From Dysgonomonas sp. ZJ279 (GTDB taxonomy: Bacteria; Bacteroidota; Bacteroidia; Bacteroidales; Dysgonomonadaceae), in assembly GCF_011039205.1 (NCBI RefSeq), contig NZ_JAAKEL010000001.1:186001-250000 (forward strand): a stretch of 64,000 nt of DNA. Direction: 5' to 3'. The position numbers were made by a program, and so were the translations under genes. Shown one piece after another: positions 54,866-63,976 of this stretch. The notes below the pieces were generated by a model, which saw only the letters and a program-made list of their open reading frames with translations, did no database searches and was not told the origin of the DNA. Position 1 is the stretch's first letter. Every line of letters starts with the position of its first letter.

Positions 54866-56791
54866 ATGAAACAAACCAATAATTTCATCTCTGTTTTAAG
54901 TATTCTTGCAATAATCATTTTAAGTATTCCATTAAATGCTCAGGTAACTATCGGTTCGAGTGAGAAAGCGATACAAGGTGCTTTGCTCGATTTGAAAGAG
55001 TATGCCCCTGCTGCGGATAACACAACATCTACTAAAGGCTTACTTCTGCCACGAGTAAAACTAACTGTTCCCAACGATCTTGACGATTTACTAACACCCG
55101 AGCAGAAACTTGCTGATCCTGATTACAAGCTGAACCATACGGGTCTGTGGGTGTATAATACAGAGAAATGCGATGGTTATTTTTCGGATGGTTTATATCT
55201 TTGGGATGGAGACAAGTGGCGTCCTGCGCTTAAGATGTTAGATTATGCTATACCTGGTATTTCATTAAATGGATTGAACCAAAATGTTATGATAGATATT
55301 CCCAGTGGCTTAGATGCCCGTGGAGCAACTATTCCTTTGCAAGAATTATCGGTGAGTTGGACGCCTAAAGAAGCAGAAGTTACAATAGCTTCCAGATCGG
55401 ATTCATATGGCGGTGGTGTCGTTGTAGCATCCGGCAATCCTATAAGCTCGTGGAGTAGTCCTTTGTCTTCTAATCCTACTATTTATAGTTTTCAACCTGC
55501 TAATATGAGTAATATTGCCGATATAGCTACTAATCCTTGGCAGACAAGAGAAACACAGGTGGTCTTTACAATACCGAGCAATAAATGTGGTGGAGAAGTA
55601 ATGAGAACAGTAAGCCTCAATCAAACTAATTATGCGATTAGTCTGATTGAAAGTAGTGTAAGTAATTTTACAGATTTTTCTGTTGCCCCTCTATATAATA
55701 CAGTTAACAAAAATATTACTGTTAAAGGTAACACCATCTGGAAAGTAACAGTAGAAGATCCTAAGGGCATACTGGAAAGTGCCACTCCTGTAACCGGTGG
55801 AGCCGATAACAAAAAAGGATCGACAAATTCTACTTTTTTTTACTACAAGGCGAAAGCAGCAGGGAGTAATACAAGATATGCAGAAGCTAAAATGAGGTTT
55901 GAAGATACTTATTCCCCAAAGCGATTTGCCGATATCGTTGTTACAGCCATGTCGTGTATAGGGTCTGAGGGGATGCCTGATGTGAGTTCAGTGCCTCAAG
56001 CGCCCGCAAATATTGCTTCTTGGGGAACCCAAGTGCTGAAGCATCAGGATCAAGATGGAAATGATTTTTATTCTGCTTCATTTGGTGCTGCAGGTCGCTG
56101 GATGACTACTAATCTGGCTGCTAAACAATACGATCCTGTCCGTACCGATGGTAACGCTGTTCCCCCTGCTATGACAAATAGCTTGGCTGAATCTTTCACC
56201 TCCCCTTATTGGACATACCCCAATCCGAGTACAACAGATGCTGGCGATGCTACTTCTTACAATCAAAATAAACATCTGGGTTTATTGTACAATAATTCAG
56301 CGGCTACAGGCTCTTTGAATATATCTCAATCGACAGAGGAAAGCGCTGTTAATATTGCGAAACGGCAAGGTATTTGCCCAGCAGGCTGGCATTTGCCATC
56401 CGATTATGAATGGACTATGTTCGAAAACGAAATACAAAGGAGTACGTCCAAATATAGTTCTACTCCTGATATTGGTGGTACATTGACACTTCCCGGAGGG
56501 ATCTTCACTGCTCCTACAGTATTTTCAATGCTTGATATTTGCCAAAATAGCACCTCTACCTCCAATAGTCTAAATCGCGGTGGTTTTTCAGCGCTGCTTG
56601 CAGGTTATGCTCAACGAGGTGGCACAGCGTCTTTTGGGTCGGGATTTAGTTTTCACGCGAGCAGCCGGGTCGCTTATAGCAATCGTACATATGGGGTGTC
56701 TTACTCCAGTTACTCCGGAGCAGGAGGTATTCTTAGCCGGACAGCTTATGTCAATGTTGTAAGTATGTCGGTAAGATGTAAGAAAGACTAA
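54866..56791 (+). CDS. Large secreted protein with C-terminal FISUMP domain
   Basis: The 641-residue protein has a signal peptide (cut after LNAQ) and begins VTIGSSEKAIQGALLDLKE, a pattern common to Bacteroidales surface proteins that resemble fimbrial or spike components. The middle (about 115-370) is predicted beta-rich and repetitive. The C-terminus (about 390-641) matches the 'Fibrobacter succinogenes major paralogous' domain (GRWMTTNLAAKQYDP, CPAGWHLPSDYEWTMFENEI and the final SVRCKKD). Function is unknown; a role in surface adhesion is only a guess. It is transcribed alone. Confidence 0.8.
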   Translation: MKQTNNFISVLSILAIIILSIPLNAQVTIGSSEKAIQGALLDLKEYAPAADNTTSTKGLLLPRVKLTVPNDLDDLLTPEQKLADPDYKLNHTGLWVYNTEKCDGYFSDGLYLWDGDKWRPALKMLDYAIPGISLNGLNQNVMIDIPSGLDARGATIPLQELSVSWTPKEAEVTIASRSDSYGGGVVVASGNPISSWSSPLSSNPTIYSFQPANMSNIADIATNPWQTRETQVVFTIPSNKCGGEVMRTVSLNQTNYAISLIESSVSNFTDFSVAPLYNTVNKNITVKGNTIWKVTVEDPKGILESATPVTGGADNKKGSTNSTFFYYKAKAAGSNTRYAEAKMRFEDTYSPKRFADIVVTAMSCIGSEGMPDVSSVPQAPANIASWGTQVLKHQDQDGNDFYSASFGAAGRWMTTNLAAKQYDPVRTDGNAVPPAMTNSLAESFTSPYWTYPNPSTTDAGDATSYNQNKHLGLLYNNSAATGSLNISQSTEESAVNIAKRQGICPAGWHLPSDYEWTMFENEIQRSTSKYSSTPDIGGTLTLPGGIFTAPTVFSMLDICQNSTSTSNSLNRGGFSALLAGYAQRGGTASFGSGFSFHASSRVAYSNRTYGVSYSSYSGAGGILSRTAYVNVVSMSVRCKKD

Positions 56792-56843
56792 TATATTGTT
56801 AGGAATCTTGTATTTTGTTCAGTTCATGCATTAATTTATAGAG

Positions 56844-56880
56844 TAAGCCATCAGTTAAAAAAACGGTGGCTTATTTTTTA
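56844..56880 (+). terminator. Terminator after the FISUMP gene
   Basis: A 9-bp stem TAAGCCATC (56844-56852) with GGTGGCTTA (56865-56873), one T-G pair, is followed by TTTTTTA. Confidence 0.8.
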
Positions 56881-57183
56881 TTAACCTCACATTGCATCTA
56901 TTATGTTCTAACTGATTTTTTGAAAATAAGTTGCAAACTTCTTGCTCACTTATAGGCTGTTTGTGCACTATTTAAGCCATTTTTACGAACTTAAAGAATT
57001 AACTTGTTTTTTTATGACAAATTGATAATTTTAGTATTTAAATATTTCTCCTAATTGAAGATAAAGGCTAAATTTGTATTGCTATCAGAGAAATAGTTGT
57101 GTAGTTAACGAATTAACAAATTTGAAGGGCAAATAGCTATAATTTAATTCTTTTGTTCTTTCATACCAACATATAAAAACACT
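56881..57183 (+). other. Upstream region of the OadA-like gene
   Basis: This 303-base region is AT-rich with no gene. TAAATTTG at 57069-57076 matches the -7 consensus and would leave a leader of about 100 bases; a TTG at the normal -33 distance is absent. No riboswitch-like fold was recognised. Confidence 0.4.
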
Positions 57184-58965
57184 ATGGGAAGAGAAATCAA
57201 ATTTAGTCTTGTTTATCGTGACATGTGGCAGTCATCAGGAAAGTACCAGCCACGTGTAGATCAATTAACTCAAATCGCGCCGGTTATTATCGACATGGGT
57301 TGTTTTGCCCGTGTAGAGACTAATGGTGGAGCTTTTGAACAGGTAAACCTTATGTATGGCGAAAATCCAAATAAAGCTGTACGTGATTGGACTGCGCCTT
57401 TTAACAAGGTAGGTATCCAAACACATATGCTGGAACGTGGGCTGAATGCTTTGCGTATGTATCCTGTGCCAAAAGATGTGCGTCGTTTGATGTTTAAAGT
57501 GAAACATGCACAAGGAACAAATATTTCTCGTTCTTTTGACGGTTTGAATGATGCCCGTAACCTCGAATTATCTATTAAGTATGCAAAAGAGGCTGGTATG
57601 ATTTCTCAAACAGCTCTTTGTATCACTCACTCTCCAATTCATACAGTAGATTACTACCTGAATTTTGCCGATAAACTGGTAGACTTCGGTGCAGAAGAAT
57701 TTTGTTTGAAAGATATGGCTGGTGTTGGTCGTCCTGCTTTCTTAGGTAAGCTTACTAAAGCGCTTAAAGATCGTCACCCGAATATTCCAATCGAATATCA
57801 TGGTCATACAGGTCCCGGTTTTTCTGTTGCTTCTATGTTAGAAGTAGCTCGTGCAGGTGCCGACTATTTAGATACTGCTATCGATCCATTGGCTTGGGGT
57901 ATGATCCATCCGGATATTATTACTATACAAGCAATGTTGAAAGATGCAGGCTTCTCTGTGCCTGACATCAACATGAAAGCATATATGGAAGCTCGTGCTT
58001 TGACACAATCTTTCATCGACGACTTTTTGGGTTATTTTATCGACCCGTCTAACAAAATAATGAACTCACTACTTGTAGGCTGTGGTCTTCCGGGTGGGAT
58101 GATGGGGTCTATGATGGCTGATTTGCGTACAATGCATCCGGCTATCAATATGGCTCTTCGTAATAATGGTAAACCTGAAGTTTCGTTGAACGACTTGGTT
58201 GTTGAACTATTCCAGGAAGTAGAATATGTATGGCCTAAATTAGGTTATCCTCCATTGGTAACACCGTTCAGCCAATATACTAAGAATATTGCATTGATGA
58301 ATATCTTTGCAATGGCACAAGGTCAACCTCGTTTCTCTAACATTGATAAAGATAGTTGGAATATGATACTGGGTAAAGCCGGACAGCTTCCTGGTAAATT
58401 AGATGATGAAATCATAGAGCTTGCTAAATCGAAAAATCTGGAATTCTATACAGGTAATCCGCAAGATGAATATCCGGACGAATTGGATAAGTATCGTAAA
58501 GAAATGGATGAGAACGGATGGGATTATGGTCAGGATGATGAAGAATTATTCGAACTTGCTATGCATGATCGTCAATACCGTGATTATAAATCCGGTTTGG
58601 CTAAAGAGCGTTTCAACAAAGAATTGGAAACGGCAAAAGAGAAAGCCGGAGCTCCAATTATTGTGACTCGTCAGGTGGTGGATGTTCCTGCATTCGATGC
58701 AGAAGCTATCCAAGCTAAATATCCTGATGCAAAACCATTGCAGGCAACTATAAGCGGACAGGTTATCTGGCAGATAGATGTTGCTGATGTTTCTACAGCT
58801 CCTGTAATCGGTACGCCGGTGAAAGAAGGAGATGTTATTTGCTTTATCCAAACATACTACGGTATAGAGGAGGTAAAAGCATTGGCATCGGGTAAAATTC
58901 TTCAAATAGAAACTAAGCAAGGTGCTAAGGTTCAAAAGAATCAAGTGCTAGCTTATATCGGTTAA
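57184..58965 (+). CDS. Oxaloacetate decarboxylase alpha / pyruvate carboxylase B-like protein lacking the biotin lysine
   Basis: The 593-residue protein has a carboxyltransferase TIM barrel (about 1-300) with the metal and catalytic motifs VYRDMWQS, FCLKDMAG (the lysine that is usually carbamylated) and EYHGHTGPG. A conserved PYC/OADA domain (about 300-460) and a C-terminal biotinyl-like domain (about 520-593) follow. In that last domain the EAMKM position reads QTYYG, so the acceptor lysine is Y559. The family moves CO2 between biotin and pyruvate/oxaloacetate. No beta or gamma Oad subunits are adjacent. Substrate uncertain; the family fold is firm. Confidence 0.85.
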   Translation: MGREIKFSLVYRDMWQSSGKYQPRVDQLTQIAPVIIDMGCFARVETNGGAFEQVNLMYGENPNKAVRDWTAPFNKVGIQTHMLERGLNALRMYPVPKDVRRLMFKVKHAQGTNISRSFDGLNDARNLELSIKYAKEAGMISQTALCITHSPIHTVDYYLNFADKLVDFGAEEFCLKDMAGVGRPAFLGKLTKALKDRHPNIPIEYHGHTGPGFSVASMLEVARAGADYLDTAIDPLAWGMIHPDIITIQAMLKDAGFSVPDINMKAYMEARALTQSFIDDFLGYFIDPSNKIMNSLLVGCGLPGGMMGSMMADLRTMHPAINMALRNNGKPEVSLNDLVVELFQEVEYVWPKLGYPPLVTPFSQYTKNIALMNIFAMAQGQPRFSNIDKDSWNMILGKAGQLPGKLDDEIIELAKSKNLEFYTGNPQDEYPDELDKYRKEMDENGWDYGQDDEELFELAMHDRQYRDYKSGLAKERFNKELETAKEKAGAPIIVTRQVVDVPAFDAEAIQAKYPDAKPLQATISGQVIWQIDVADVSTAPVIGTPVKEGDVICFIQTYYGIEEVKALASGKILQIETKQGAKVQKNQVLAYIG

Positions 58966-58991
58966 AAAGATCAACCTTTATATATTGAAAG

Positions 58992-59020
58992 CGGGGGAAG
59001 GATTTTATCTTTCTCTCGTT
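58992..59020 (+). terminator. Terminator after the OadA-like gene
   Basis: A 12-bp stem CGGGGGAAGGAT (58992-59003) with ATCTTTCTCTCG (59007-59018), three G-U pairs and a 3-base loop, is followed by TTTTTGTTTTT. Confidence 0.8.
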
Positions 59021-59070
59021 TTTGTTTTTATCTCAATTATCCGTTTCTTTGTCCGAATAATACAATCCCG

Positions 59071-59694
59071 ATGCTTTATTTAAAAGAAGAAATATCAGAT
59101 ACAATACTAGGTGTATGGCAAATAGAAGAATCGAAAGAAGAACTTTTGCATTTGCTTGACCATCACGATTGGTTGGGAGGAATTCTTTCTATTAAATCAG
59201 AATCACGTATTTTGGAAATGCTGGCTGTTAGGGTATTACTCAAAGAGTTGGCAGGTGACGAAAAAGAGATTGTTTATTACCCATCGGGTCGTCCGTATCT
59301 AAAAGATGCATCATGCAATATTAGTGTTTCACATACTAAAGGCTATGTTGCGGTGGCTCTAAATCAACATCATAAGGTTGGTATTGATATTGAGAAAATC
59401 TCGGATAAAATAAGACGTGTTCAGTCACGTATTATCTCAGAAAGAGAGTATATCGATAAGGATAACGAGTTGATACATCTACTGCTTCACTGGTCGGTAA
59501 AAGAAGCAATGTTCAAGTTGCTGGATGTGGAGGGGGTAGATTTCTTAAAGCATTTATACATACATCCGTTTACGCCAAAAATAAGAGGCTGGTTTAAAGC
59601 CTCAGAAAGCAGGACGAATGAGGTACATAATTTTAGTGCCTTCTATCAGGTAGAGACTGATTTTGTGTTATCCTATCTCATATTAGATAATTAA
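59071..59694 (+). CDS. 4'-phosphopantetheinyl transferase superfamily protein
   Basis: The 207-residue protein would move phosphopantetheine from CoA to a carrier protein. It has the core motifs VGIDIEKI (residues 103-110, with D106 and E108) and WSVKEAMFKLL (141-151, with E145), plus ISVSHTKGYVAVA upstream, which is typical for Sfp-type enzymes. No polyketide or peptide synthase genes are near, so the target is unknown; in Bacteroidetes it may serve a lipid pathway. Its stop codon overlaps the stop of the convergent AlkD-like gene. Confidence 0.88.
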   Translation: MLYLKEEISDTILGVWQIEESKEELLHLLDHHDWLGGILSIKSESRILEMLAVRVLLKELAGDEKEIVYYPSGRPYLKDASCNISVSHTKGYVAVALNQHHKVGIDIEKISDKIRRVQSRIISEREYIDKDNELIHLLLHWSVKEAMFKLLDVEGVDFLKHLYIHPFTPKIRGWFKASESRTNEVHNFSAFYQVETDFVLSYLILDN

Positions 59695-60362
59695 CCCAAA
59701 AAGAATTCGAACTCGAAATCTAGACTGTTATAAGCTTCTTGTTTTAACAAATCCTGATCGTCTTTATATATAGATACTTTTTCCAAAATAAGGTTAGCTT
59801 CATCTTTCGATTGACGGCCAATATGTTTTAGGATTAGCAAAGCTGCATTTCTCAGAAATGTATTTTCAGTTATAATATCTTCCCAGATATGTGAAAAGTA
59901 ATCAGCAGTGAGTACCCCTTCAAATTTCTTTGTCAGTAGTAGTCTTACTAATAACCAATAGCCTGATGTGCGTATATTTTCGTCTTCACTATTTCCCCAT
60001 GCTATTGCCAGCTGATCGGCAAAAGGAAGCTCTTGGAATAGATTGAGGCATACTTGCTCTCTCATTTCCTGATTAGGGATTTCAGTAACCCATCTGTTCG
60101 CTGTATCGGGCGAGAATTTGTCAATAGGGTACAGAAACGTCGATAGAATCTTCAATTCGCGGGTCTCTTCTTTCCAAAGAGTTTCGGCTAACTCTGCATT
60201 CGCTTCGTATTGTCCTGCCAAATCTTTGATTTGCTGAATGACTAATCCGAAGTTTAATTTGTAAGTAAGTCCACGTTCGCGCATACTTGCAGAAGCCATG
60301 CCGTTCATAGCCATACGGCAACGAGTGCGTATGTCTCTAATAATATCTTCTTGTTTCTCCAT
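59691..60362 (-). CDS. DNA alkylation repair protein, AlkD-like HEAT-repeat family
   Basis: The 223-residue protein is mostly alpha-helical with repeated HEAT-like helices, starting with KQEDIIRDIRTRCRMAMNGM and showing the YKLNFGLVIQQIKDLAGQY and SGYWLLVRLLLTKKFEG patterns of AlkD-type DNA alkylation repair enzymes in Bacteroidetes. AlkD removes bulky N3/N7 alkyl bases. It lies 3 bases after the Dabb gene on the same strand, so they form an operon. It converges with the PPTase gene; the two stop codons share TTAA at 59691-59694. Confidence 0.78.
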   Translation of the reverse strand: MEKQEDIIRDIRTRCRMAMNGMASASMRERGLTYKLNFGLVIQQIKDLAGQYEANAELAETLWKEETRELKILSTFLYPIDKFSPDTANRWVTEIPNQEMREQVCLNLFQELPFADQLAIAWGNSEDENIRTSGYWLLVRLLLTKKFEGVLTADYFSHIWEDIITENTFLRNAALLILKHIGRQSKDEANLILEKVSIYKDDQDLLKQEAYNSLDFEFEFFLG

Positions 60363-60365
60363 TTC

Positions 60366-60665
60366 TTATATTTCGAAATCCACTGCTTTTCTATCAGCTA
60401 CAGCTTCTTTTACAAATGGAAGTACAGCTTGGTGTAAAGGATGATTTTGGTAAGTATCCAACGACTCCTTAGTTGCCAGTTCAGAATATAGCGCAACATC
60501 ATAGTTAGCTCCGCCTAAGAAATCGATACCTACTTCTATTTTAAGCAAACCATCTATTTTACCGCTAAGGGCTTCGAGCTTTTCTTTGATTAATAGGGCA
60601 TTGGTTTCTTTATTATTACCATGCCCTTCCTCTTTGAGTTTCCAGAATACGATATGTTTTACCAT
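60366..60665 (-). CDS. Dabb (stress-responsive alpha/beta-barrel) family protein
   Basis: The start at ATG (complement 60663-60665, MVKHIVFWKLKEEGHG) is chosen; an earlier frame start at 60692 lies in the promoter. The 99-residue protein matches the dimeric alpha/beta-barrel Dabb family, with HIVFWKL at the start and GGANYDVALYSELATKESLDTY later. Function is not established; some relatives are enzymes or stress proteins. It is the first gene of the operon with the AlkD-like gene. Confidence 0.88.
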   Translation of the reverse strand: MVKHIVFWKLKEEGHGNNKETNALLIKEKLEALSGKIDGLLKIEVGIDFLGGANYDVALYSELATKESLDTYQNHPLHQAVLPFVKEAVADRKAVDFEI

Positions 60666-60689
60666 GTTGCTTTTTGATTTATAAGTAGG

Positions 60690-60720
60690 CAAAAATAGCG
60701 ATTAATGAGATCATAAGCAA
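60690..60720 (-). promoter_or_regulatory. Promoter of the Dabb-AlkD operon
   Basis: On the minus strand a -33 TTG (60720-60718) is 20 bases before TATTTTTG (60697-60690), an exact -7 match. Predicted leader about 18 bases. Confidence 0.65.
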
Positions 60721-60810
60721 GATATTCGGCTATTGAATTTTATTCTGTTTAAATATCAATTATCAAAACGAATATGTCAATTATTGATACGTGCAACAGG
60801 TTGCATCACC

Positions 60811-60818
60811 TATATTTG
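60811..60818 (+). promoter_or_regulatory. Putative -7 box for the GH106-like gene
   Basis: TATATTTG matches TAnnTTTG 45 bases before the ATG at 60863; no TTG is at the usual -33 distance. Confidence 0.4.
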
Positions 60819-60862
60819 TTAACATGTCTTACTATTGAGAAATCTAAATACATCCTACTATT

Positions 60863-63800
60863 ATGAAGAATGCATTAACCATTATTATTGTATTATTATT
60901 CTTTTCCTGTAATTCAGGAAATATAGATGATACACCTTCTGATATCAATGATTTTAGCAGCTTAGAGAAAGAGTTTGCCGATCCATCGAAAGAATATCGT
61001 ACTGCACCACTTTATGTGTGGAATACGAAAGTGACAACCGGTATTATAGACAGTACTCTTACCGATCTGAAAGCTAAAGGTTTCGGTGGTGTATTTATCC
61101 ATCCTCGTCCGGGTATGGTTACTGAATATCTGTCCGACGACTGGTACAATCTGTACAAACATGCAATAGCTAAAGGTAAAGAGTTGGACATGAATATTTG
61201 GATATATGATGAGAATTCTTATCCGAGTGGTTTTGCAGGGGGACATGTGCCCGCCGAAATGCCCGAAAGCTACAATCAGGGTGGGGGATTGGAGATGCTT
61301 AAAGTAGAGGTGTTACCCGATACTGTATCTCAATATTATCTGTGTCTCAAAGACGAGAACGGGCAGATGGTCGATATAACTGCTAAAGTGAAAGACGAGC
61401 AGGGAAAGAAAGGCACATATTATCTGTTCGCGAAAACCTACGAACGGAAATCTCCTTGGTATGGAGGATTCTCGTATGTCGACCTATTATATCCGGGAGT
61501 TACTCAGAAATTTATAGAGATAACGATGGATGGCTACAAGAAGCATATAGGGGAAGAATTCGGTAAAACAGTTCCCGGATGGTTTACCGATGAACCGAAT
61601 ATAAATACGACTGGCGGTATTCGTTGGACTCCCGATCTGTTCGATGTGTTTCAAAAAGAATGGGGCTATGATCTAAAGGTAAACTTACCATCTCTATATG
61701 AAGAAACAGGTAACTGGAAAGAAGTTCGCCACAATTATACGCAAACATTACTACAATTATTTATAGATCGCTGGGCGAAACCGTGTTTTGAATACTGCGA
61801 GCAAAACAATCTGGAATTTACAGGTCATTATTGGGAACATGGCTGGCCCGATGTGGGTCATGGCGGTGATAATATGGCAATGTACGCATGGCATCAGACC
61901 CCTGCAATCGATATGCTTTTCAATCAATTTAACGAAGAATCGCCACAAGCGCAATTTGGAAATATAAGAGCAGTAAAAGAACTGGCTAGTGTTGCCAATC
62001 AAATGGGGAATAAAAGAACGCTAAGCGAAACCTATGGCGGTGGCGGTTGGGAGGAAACTTTTACCGATCTTAAGCGATTAGGCGATTGGGAATATGTATT
62101 AGGTGTCAATTTTATGAACCAGCACTTAAGTCACCTCACCATATCGGGCGCACGAAAATACGACTATCCACCCTCATTCTCTGCTCATACACCTTGGTGG
62201 CCTTATTATAAGACGTTGAACGATCATTATGCTCGTTTGTCTATGGCATTATCATCAGGTCAGCAAAAGAACGATATTCTTGTATTGGAACCGACAACCT
62301 CGGTATGGCTTTATTATTCTTATCGAAAAAGTAGTCCCGAATTAATGACTATTGGAACTAACTTCCAGAACTTTGTTACAACACTGGAAAAAGCACAAGT
62401 AGAATATGATCTCGGTTCGGAAAACATTATCAAAGATCAAGGGAAGGTAACTAACAATGGTTTTGGTATCGGGAAAAGAAATTATTCGAAAGTTGTGATT
62501 CCTCCTTTAACAGAGAATCTTGATGAGCCAACATTTAAATTGTTGAAAGAATTTTCTGACAATGGGGGAACTATCCTAGCTTTCTCTAAACCGACATTAC
62601 TGAATGGTAAAGCGAGTAAAGAGGTAACAGACTTTTTTGCCGAAAGTAAAAATATAACTTATCTCCAGGATTTGACATCTGCTGTTATCAGTGAGCATTT
62701 CTCATCACCTAAAATATCTTTTGCAGATGTTCAAGGGGGCAATTTATTGCATCACCGCCGCGAAATGAAAGACGGTAATGTTTTGTTTCTTGTAAATTCC
62801 AGCTTGGATGAGGCTGTCAACGGAAAAGTCTCGATAGTAGGAAAAGATGCTGTGGAATTGAATACACTAACAGGTGAAATACTGGATTATACTGAGACAA
62901 TAGAGGGCAACAAAGTTATTGTCGATTATAATATTCCTCCTGCTGGCAGTCTGCTTCTATATGTTTTCGATAAAAAACAAGATAAGTTTGAGCCTTCGCC
63001 TAAGAAAGCAAATAAATATGAGCCTGTAGTTGCCAAAGGTGAGGTGAAAGTGAAAGCTGATAAGGATAATATACTAGCTGTCGACTTCTGTGATTTATAT
63101 CTTGGTAAGGATGTATTTAAAGACATTCATATGTTTGATGCAGCGGATAAGGTATTTAAATATCATGGCTTTGTAGATGGGAATCCATGGAATACATCTG
63201 TACAGTACAAGGATAATATAGTAAAGAGGGATATATTCCAAACGGGAGGCTTTAAAGTGATTTATAAATTTGCCATCGATGGAGACTTCGATATGTCTGC
63301 TATGCAGGCGACTATCGAAAGATCGTGGTTGTATAAGATATCGCTGAATGGCAAAGAAATTAAAACAGAGCAAGGTGTTAGTCCTATCGATCCTCAAATG
63401 AGAGTGTTCAATATAGGAGGCATAGTGAAAAAAGGGGAGAACCAATTAGTCCTCGAATTATCACCAATGAAGATCATGGCTGAAATAGAGCCTATCTATA
63501 TATCGGGTGCGTTTGCTGTAAAACCGATAGCCAAAGGTTTTGCGATAATAGCACCACAATCACAGTTAAATCTTGGTAGCTGGAAAGAACAAGGCTTACC
63601 TTTCTACGGACAAATCGTTACATATAGTAAAGCATTCGATATTCCGAAGGTGGAAGGTGCATATCGTGTAAGCTTAGGCGAATGGACTGGTACTGTTGCC
63701 GAAGTATTGGTTAATGGTAGATCGGCAGGACTGATTATAACTAAGCCTTACAATATCGATGTAACTAAGCTTATGAATCAAGGTGAAAATAAAGTAGAGA

Positions 63801-63976
63801 TAAAGATCGTTGGTAGTAATAAGAATTTGTTAGGACCATTTCATAAAGCTCAAAAAGGTATTGTAGGACCTTGGCAATTTAGGGGTGTTCCTACTTATCC
63901 CGCAGGTAAAGATTATAATCAATTGGATTATGGGTTGATGACTGATTTTAATTTAGAGGTTGGTCAGGTGAATTGA
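60863..63976 (+). CDS. GH106-like glycoside hydrolase lipoprotein
   Basis: The 1037-residue protein has a lipoprotein signal ending FFSC. Its N-terminal barrel shows GFGGVFIHPRPGM, NIWIYDENSYPSGFAGG and WFTDEPNI, features shared with the GH106 alpha-L-rhamnosidase superfamily. A middle domain and a C-terminal jelly-roll (GEWTGTVAEVLVNGRSAGL, then PWQFRGVPTYPAG) follow. GH106 enzymes remove rhamnose from complex glycans, but this wider family also includes uncharacterised members. It has no SusC/D partner in the window; the gene ends 24 bases before the window edge. Specificity is inference. Confidence 0.8.
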   Translation: MKNALTIIIVLLFFSCNSGNIDDTPSDINDFSSLEKEFADPSKEYRTAPLYVWNTKVTTGIIDSTLTDLKAKGFGGVFIHPRPGMVTEYLSDDWYNLYKHAIAKGKELDMNIWIYDENSYPSGFAGGHVPAEMPESYNQGGGLEMLKVEVLPDTVSQYYLCLKDENGQMVDITAKVKDEQGKKGTYYLFAKTYERKSPWYGGFSYVDLLYPGVTQKFIEITMDGYKKHIGEEFGKTVPGWFTDEPNINTTGGIRWTPDLFDVFQKEWGYDLKVNLPSLYEETGNWKEVRHNYTQTLLQLFIDRWAKPCFEYCEQNNLEFTGHYWEHGWPDVGHGGDNMAMYAWHQTPAIDMLFNQFNEESPQAQFGNIRAVKELASVANQMGNKRTLSETYGGGGWEETFTDLKRLGDWEYVLGVNFMNQHLSHLTISGARKYDYPPSFSAHTPWWPYYKTLNDHYARLSMALSSGQQKNDILVLEPTTSVWLYYSYRKSSPELMTIGTNFQNFVTTLEKAQVEYDLGSENIIKDQGKVTNNGFGIGKRNYSKVVIPPLTENLDEPTFKLLKEFSDNGGTILAFSKPTLLNGKASKEVTDFFAESKNITYLQDLTSAVISEHFSSPKISFADVQGGNLLHHRREMKDGNVLFLVNSSLDEAVNGKVSIVGKDAVELNTLTGEILDYTETIEGNKVIVDYNIPPAGSLLLYVFDKKQDKFEPSPKKANKYEPVVAKGEVKVKADKDNILAVDFCDLYLGKDVFKDIHMFDAADKVFKYHGFVDGNPWNTSVQYKDNIVKRDIFQTGGFKVIYKFAIDGDFDMSAMQATIERSWLYKISLNGKEIKTEQGVSPIDPQMRVFNIGGIVKKGENQLVLELSPMKIMAEIEPIYISGAFAVKPIAKGFAIIAPQSQLNLGSWKEQGLPFYGQIVTYSKAFDIPKVEGAYRVSLGEWTGTVAEVLVNGRSAGLIITKPYNIDVTKLMNQGENKVEIKIVGSNKNLLGPFHKAQKGIVGPWQFRGVPTYPAGKDYNQLDYGLMTDFNLEVGQVN

